This document shows positions 58,574-64,000 of a stretch of 64,000 nucleotides of DNA, one piece after another. Position 1 is the stretch's first letter; each line of letters begins with the position of its first letter. The notes below the pieces were generated by a model that ran no database searches, was not told the DNA's origin, and saw nothing but the letters and a program-made list of their open reading frames with translations. This stretch comes from Cornus controversa (Eukaryota; Streptophyta; Magnoliopsida; Cornales; Cornaceae). Made by a program: the position numbers and the translations under genes. Location: contig CM048845.1 of NCBI GenBank assembly GCA_026545225.1, forward strand, positions 35,759,001 to 35,823,000, written 5' to 3'.

Positions 58574-60030
58574 TGGTAAGTGCATCAATTAAATTATCAC
58601 ACTTCACAATAGAACGAATTCATTGCAGAATAGGGATATTGAAAGGGGTGTCGAACCTCTGTAATTGTGGTCTGACTGAGTTGGATATTAAGAATTAATT
58701 CTAATTAAATTTAAAAGAAAAGAATTCTAATTTTTATATCTAAATTATCTAAGGAAACAATTAAACAAAAACAAGAGAAACTAAAGAGTGTAAAAATATG
58801 AGATAAATCTAGGGTTATTAATTTCACCACTAACTTCACAATCAATGGTCAATTAAACTAACTATGGGAAATTATATCATGCATAAGTGGTGTCAGTGGT
58901 ACAAGCTTACTTCCATCCGTCAAGAAGATAATATATGATTAAGGCTAAGTCATGGACTATCTTCAATTGGCATGAGCCATCTTCCTAACGACTCTACTCT
59001 AGGGTGTGTAGTATGGTCCATCTTCTCTAGGCATAATCCATCAAAGCTTTTAATGATATATTCAATAATTACCATTGTCTAATAATTACTTTTATAATCA
59101 CAAAAAATAGGAGAGATTGAGTTTAATAACAATAATCAAGTATCTAAGATAAGATAAGAAATCAATGAAACTAAATTTGTAAGACTTTTAATGCTTAATT
59201 CTATAAGAAGAATCCTCTAAATTATACAATCTATGCATAAATACAAAAATCCCCAATAATTAGAACAATCAAATTATCGATGCTTTGTTAGGGCTACATC
59301 AAAACCCTAATGGATGAACAAGCCACTCATGGTTGAAGAGACTGCTTCAACTGTTGAGGCAGAAAATGTCATCTTCATGGAATACGCGGAAGACATTGTT
59401 CTCCAATGGTTCTTCACTCTAAAGCTCTGCAAGTTGCTATTCAAAAGTTCCTAAATACATCCCCGAATTCACCACTTAGATCCTTAGAGAATATGAAGTG
59501 TCCCCACCAAATTAGGAGACAATTAGGGTTTCTTGCAGGCCCTAATTAGGTGGGTTTTTCTACTAACTTTTGGCCCAAAGACCCACTAGAAGTCTGATTC
59601 ATGAAATTTAAGTGAAATACAAAAGTATCCAGAATCGAATTTTGTTCAACTTAATTGAGAACTAAGTCAATTTAAGGCTCAGAAATAAAAGTTACGGGTC
59701 ATTTTCGAAAATGGGATTAAAATTGTATTACGCACAGAATTGGATTTTAGCCCGAAATACCATTCAGCAATTAAAATTCTCTTGGGCCTCTTCCTTGGAC
59801 TGTTTTGTGTTAAAATATGGAGTTGAATTGATCCACTTGATGTAGGCTTCATATAACCCTCTTAGATGTTATCTTTAAAATCCCCAAATCATAGTTTTAA
59901 TTGAAATAATCATTAAGATCCTGAAAATACAGAAAACACAAAAATGAAGTAAAATCACAAATAAACTATTACTAAGAGAATAAAATACGCAAGTTAGGAG
60001 GTTAGAATGCATAACATTCAACGCCGATCA
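58574..60030 (-). repeat. Element E 3' LTR
   Basis: About 1457 bp, TGGTAAGTGCATC... to ...CGCCGATCA. It is the same family as the solo LTR at 39580-41011; shared blocks include cacacttcacaatagaacga and ggtgtcgaacctc. The left boundary is chosen by the TG nearest the homology and could be a few bases off. Confidence 0.8.
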
Positions 60031-61123
60031 CACCCCCAAACTTATATATTGCTAGTCCCTTAGATATAGAAAAAAATAAAACTAAAACAAAGAAAACTAA
60101 CTAAACACTAACTAAACTACTCAACTCCTCTTTCGTGGGAGAAACGATTGCTTTTAGCGTATGCAACAAGCTTTTGAACTCCTAGGTTCCTCCTAGTGGA
60201 CGAGTTATAGTCTCATGAGGGTTTCCAAAAATGTTACCTACAAACATTCAAAATTCATGTTTAAAAATTAATCAAGAAGAAGATTACAATATATAGTTAT
60301 AGACTTGCATTCAAGAATAGTTTCAAATCTTTAAATTCCATAATCCAAAGCAATGATCCCCATGTATAATTCACATCAACACATCTCAAAATAACCAACT
60401 CTAGCTTCCTCATGAAAAGTGAACTAGCAATTATCTCATGTAGCATAACCCAGCTCCAAATATATTAAGTCACATACCCCTTCAACTCACTAGCTCCCCT
60501 TATTGAATTCATACTTCAAAACATGAATACATGACTTTTTTTTTCATTGATTTATTGGTTGTGCAATGTCTTAGTCCATTAAGCTCTCTAGAAGATCTAT
60601 GTGGCAAGCTTTCAGTTAGTGACTCCCAAACCAGATGGCTTTAAGGCACTAGTGTCAAGACACCCCAAAGAACCTAATAACTCAAATCAACTAGGCTACA
60701 AACCAAGATAACCAATGCTCATCTTTTCTCAGCCCTTCACTTTTGATGTGAACACTCAATGCTTACTGAGGCAAGATGCCCGGTTACTCATGAAAATGAT
60801 CAAATTGATTTGCTATTCATCATATATATTCTTTTTTATTTTTTTTCTTCATTCAAGTTAAGTAAAATATATCATCGATACTTATTCTTAAGGGATACCA
60901 ATTAATATCAAGCATATGTAACCTAACAACTCAGAGCCAAAATTTATACCCCATAAGATTATGCTAGTGTGTCTGTGCATGTGAGGAAACTAAAACCAAT
61001 CACTCCAAAGCATGTAAATGCAAACAATGATTTAAACCACTTAATTCAAACCACAGTTTCCAACCATTTAAAACATACCCAAGAATTGCAAGTTAAGCAC
61101 CTACATAAAGTATTAAACCCTTG
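60031..61123 (-). other. Element E untranslated interior
   Basis: No coding sequence was found. On the minus strand this is the stretch between the last gene and the 3' LTR, AT-rich with a polypurine tract at its end. Confidence 0.5.
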
Positions 61124-62490
61124 TGATAAGTGTTCAATTCTATGCATTTAAACCCTTTTTACTGCATATGTTAGTCCCGTTTCTACGTTTACCAAGATAT
61201 GTTTACGGTATTTTTGTGCTTTTGATATATTGCAGGTCTTGTAATGAAAGGAGCAAAATTTGAGGTGTGTTGCAGCTAAAGAGAAAAGTCAGAATTGCAG
61301 CCAAGGCATCTCGATCAATCGAGCTGTTGATCTCGATCAATCGAGATCTCACTTTGATTGATCGAAATCTAGATCAATCGAGATCCAATCTCGATTGATC
61401 GAGATTCTGCAGAGCCACTTGCTCACTTGCTCACCTGCTCTCCCACTTGCAACAAAATCCCCCTTTTTGCATGACTTAGAGGGATTGTTTGACTTGAACA
61501 AGACCCTTGGGGACCTTCTTGATATAATGGATATATATATTGATATATATATATATATATATATGGTGGGCCCCATGGTTGAAAAAGGAGGCCATAAAGC
61601 ACAAAAAGAGGCCATTTCTCATGGATCTCTCACACACATCATAGACAAAAGGAGAGACATTCGGGAGAGAAGAAGAAGGAGCTGAACCAGACCTTGAAGC
61701 TCCATTTTCTTCATCAATGGAAGAGTGCAAGGCAGCCATGAGCAACTAACTTCTCTACTAGGGTGTTGGTGAAACCCCTAGCCATATAAACTTGTTCATT
61801 TTTGTAGCATTTGGGGATTTGTAATTAAATGTTGATTATCTAGTCTAGTGGCAATGTACACTTATACATTTTTCTTATATATTCAATTGATGTGGAGTTT
61901 ATTCTTGTCTTAGAGTAGATTTTGTCATTTGAATGCACAACATTTGCATATTTCATAAGAAATGCAAATGATGGCTAGGTAATGGTACTTTAAATGAATG
62001 TGTAGTGCTTGCTTGTATAAACCTAGAGTAGGGTAATTAGGTAGTTAGTTAGGTTGAAGAGCTATGCTTGTTGAAGATGGATTATGATAGGTTGGCACAC
62101 ACATTAATCTTTTGATATGTCATTGAGGTCACAAGCCTAATGACATTGTTAGGCATTTAATTTATGAATCCCATGCTTGCTACACTTTTGAACATGTGAA
62201 TGGCTAGTGGTGGAAACCACCCCTAATTCTCTCTCCCAACCTTTACTCTTTAAATTTATTGTCATTACATTCATGCAATAGTTTTATAAACAAAACTCAA
62301 AAACCTTGTTTTTAGGATTAAAGTGGAAGTAATCTTTCGTTAAGACAGTTACGACTAGTCCTCGTGGGATCGATACCCTCTATATAGAACCGTATCTACA
62401 AAGATTCGTGCTCTTGCGAGTGGTTAAATTATATTTTGATAAAAGGAGCAAAAATAAGCTTACAATATAATTCAAGTTCCAACCACATCA
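61124..62490 (+). mobile_element. Solo LTR, third member of the inverted-pair family
   Basis: A 1367-bp LTR, TGATAAGTGTTC...CCACATCA, flanked by CCTTG at 61119-61123 and 62491-62495. The palindromic units recur at 61308-61405. It has no PBS or internal region beside it, so it is a solo LTR. It is more diverged from LTR 1 than LTR 2 is, with a shortened segment near 62000-62030. Confidence 0.85.
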
Positions 62491-62495
62491 CCTTG

Positions 62496-63048
62496 AATAA
62501 TGTAAAAACATCCTAACTAAAAACAAAATAATAAAAAAAAGAACAAAAAGAATAAAATAAAGTCCTAAAACAAGAAAGATTTCTTAAAAAATTTTCCTAA
62601 TGCAATAAAGCACATAAAAAGGCATCACCTCACCCCCAAACTTAAACTGTACATTGTCCTCAATGTACATCCAATAGAAGCATAGAGAAGGGTTAGAACG
62701 ATGTTACCAGGACCATGGAGTAGTGGCAAGAAAATAGCACAAACCAGTAGTATGAAGGCAATGCAGACACTCCCCCAAACTTGGATGATACAACCTGTCA
62801 AAACAAACCACTATGCCCCCACCGACCAAGTGAAATAATATGGGTGAAAATAAACATGAAATAGAAAAGAAACAAATTTTTTTTTGAAACTGAATATATA
62901 AAAAAAATAAAGAAAAGTAAAAAAATAAATAAAAACTAAAAGTACAAAAGATAGTTACCTCTAAAAAATCAAGGAGAAGGTGGTGCTAGAGCATTTAGGT
63001 CAAGGCCAGCCTGTCGCATCAAATCACGCAACATCACGCTCATTCTCT
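62496..63048 (-). other. Element E untranslated interior
   Basis: A-rich sequence without a gene. It contains the aacttaaactgtacattg block next to a cacccccaaac polypurine-tract complement. Confidence 0.45.
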
Positions 63049-64000
63049 TCAATCCTGTCGAGCCTTTTGGTAGTGATCTGTCATCTCCTCTATATGGCCA
63101 TATGCTTGGCCTCCAGCCTGTGCATGCACATCCTCCTTTGTAGCTTCCACTTCCTTGACCTCTTTTACCACTAGTGGTGGTGCTACTACGGGCTCCCCTC
63201 CATGGGTGGGTCTGGTGATCTCATCTGGCACACGAATGACTTTCTGATTCATATGTGATCTACTAATGTTCCAGTCATGTGTGCCATAATGGATCTCTCG
63301 TGTAAATGAGAGCTCATCTACATTAATCTCGTACCCCTATGCATATAGCAACTGGTAAATAAGAGTAAGGAATGGAAATTCCCAGTCACTTGCCCATAAT
63401 TTTTTAGTAGAATTTTTCAATTTGACCCCAAACTATCTGTGGAAACGACAACCATTGCCCAAAATGGATGACATATAAGTCTAGGAGGAACTCTTGACGT
63501 CTTTCAGTCTTGGTACCAATTGGACACACATTCTTGTATAGCACTACATCAAGGAACCATAAGTGATTGGGCATAGAGGATTTAGAAGCAGCATTATGTT
63601 TTGGCTCAGAAAACTGGCTAGCACACAAATGTGCAACCAAGTTACCCACTGAAAGATCATAGGGTAAAGGAGTGTAGATGTCTATCACATCATCGGGGTA
63701 ATCATGTGGATAGCCCATGACTATAGCAATGGTTGACATATCCACCCGGACTTGTGTCCTTTCCACCACTGAAATAAGAACTCCCCGCTTATCTGATTTG
63801 GACGTTAAGTTCTGGTAAAATACCTTTACGAGCCTCGGGTAAATAATGGTGGATGCTGGACCAAAAATTGAAGCAGCCCGATGATGACGGATATCAATAA
63901 TACCCCATTATGTTTTGGGAAACATAGCATAAAGTTTTGGTATACCAAAAGTTATTTCAAAATTGAAAACTCTCGGGTGCCATCTTTCATGGACCCTTTC
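63049..64000 (-). pseudogene. Putative plant transposon protein-domain gene (Transposase_32-like), partial
   Basis: Minus-strand pieces resemble the putative plant transposon protein domain found in many Gypsy-associated open frames. From the right edge they run PRVFNFEITFGIPKLYAMFP, GVLISVVERTQVRVDMSTIA, MGYPHDYPDDVIDIYTPLPY, LSVGNLVAHLCASQF and WFLDVVLYKNVCPIGTKTER, then a stop near 63404. Past it come ISRSHMNQKVIRVPDEITRP and a charged C-terminus rich in E and K (63252-63049). Further stops lie near 63340 and in the segment beyond 63770. The biochemical role of this family is not known to me. The N-terminus lies outside the window. Confidence 0.65.

Larger units (their letters stand above)
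58574..64000 (-). mobile_element. Element E: Gypsy-like retroelement, partial (continues past window end)
   Basis: On the minus strand the 3' LTR is 58574-60030 (complement starts TGATCGGCG). Just before it is a polypurine tract, AAGTTTGGGGGTG (complement at 60031-60043). The interior holds untranslated sequence, an inserted LTR (61124-62490) and a broken gene from 63049 to the window end. A second tract with the same cacccccaaactta motif lies at 62630-62646. The 5' LTR must lie beyond 64000. Confidence 0.75.

Noticed and set aside
1..64000. CRISPR arrays, rRNA genes, functional tRNA genes, bacterial-type operons
   Set aside because: None seen. The direct repeats found are transposon-derived, and the tRNA-like boxes at 1104-1159 belong to a SINE.

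Overview
This is a nuclear window from a flowering plant, very probably a woody eudicot. The evidence is a seed-plant kiwellin gene, a plant AHL (AT-hook) gene with GT-AG introns, and dense nested plant transposons: CACTA, hAT MITEs, SINEs, TRIMs, Ty3/Gypsy chromoviruses and Tat/Athila-like LTRs. The species cannot be fixed from sequence alone. Almost all of the window is transposon or transposon debris. Only one protein gene looks intact.

Layout. 1-245 is the end of a Gypsy LTR that cuts into a CACTA transposase pseudogene (246-3489, minus; four exons and several breaks). Its second intron boundary carries a SINE with a 15-bp target duplication. AT-rich DNA follows to 11094, where a CACTA-type terminus closes a block of subterminal repeats. 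A hAT MITE lies at 8779-9246. 11095-14880 is LTR-like DNA holding a cluster of TRIM LTRs (12320-14553), into which a second copy of the hAT MITE has inserted (13614-14179). 15480-23170 is a kiwellin locus: one intact secreted kiwellin/ripening-related protein (15908-16474), three C-terminal remnants, duplicated flanks, a candidate solo LTR and two MITEs. 24617-29077 (minus) holds exons 2-5 of an AHL DNA-binding protein gene. Exon 4 has a stop codon and a frameshifting deletion, and no AT-hook exon was found, so it is called a pseudogene.

30030-55140 is a nest at least four levels deep, all on the minus strand. An old Gypsy gag (53699-55135) contains a chromovirus, element D (two LTRs, one at 51021-53698 and one split over 31115-46092). 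D's left LTR contains chromovirus B (32718-45032, LTRs of 3.1 kb). B's gag contains a 1.4-kb solo LTR (39580-41011). Each B and solo-LTR insertion can be read from its target duplication.

55369-58390 is the oddest object. Two 1.4-kb LTRs of one family lie in opposite orientation around a primer-binding site and about 170 bp of leader, and the whole unit is flanked by the same 5-bp sequence, CTTAA. A third LTR of the family (61124-62490) sits inside a further Gypsy-like element (58574 to the window end) that carries a broken gene resembling the putative plant transposon protein domain.

The transposon genes are all broken by stops or frameshifts. The kiwellin gene is the only part likely to act in the cell as a protein, as a secreted defence- or ripening-associated protein. 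The AHL remnant and the long inverted LTR pair could at most be transcribed as non-coding or hairpin RNA.
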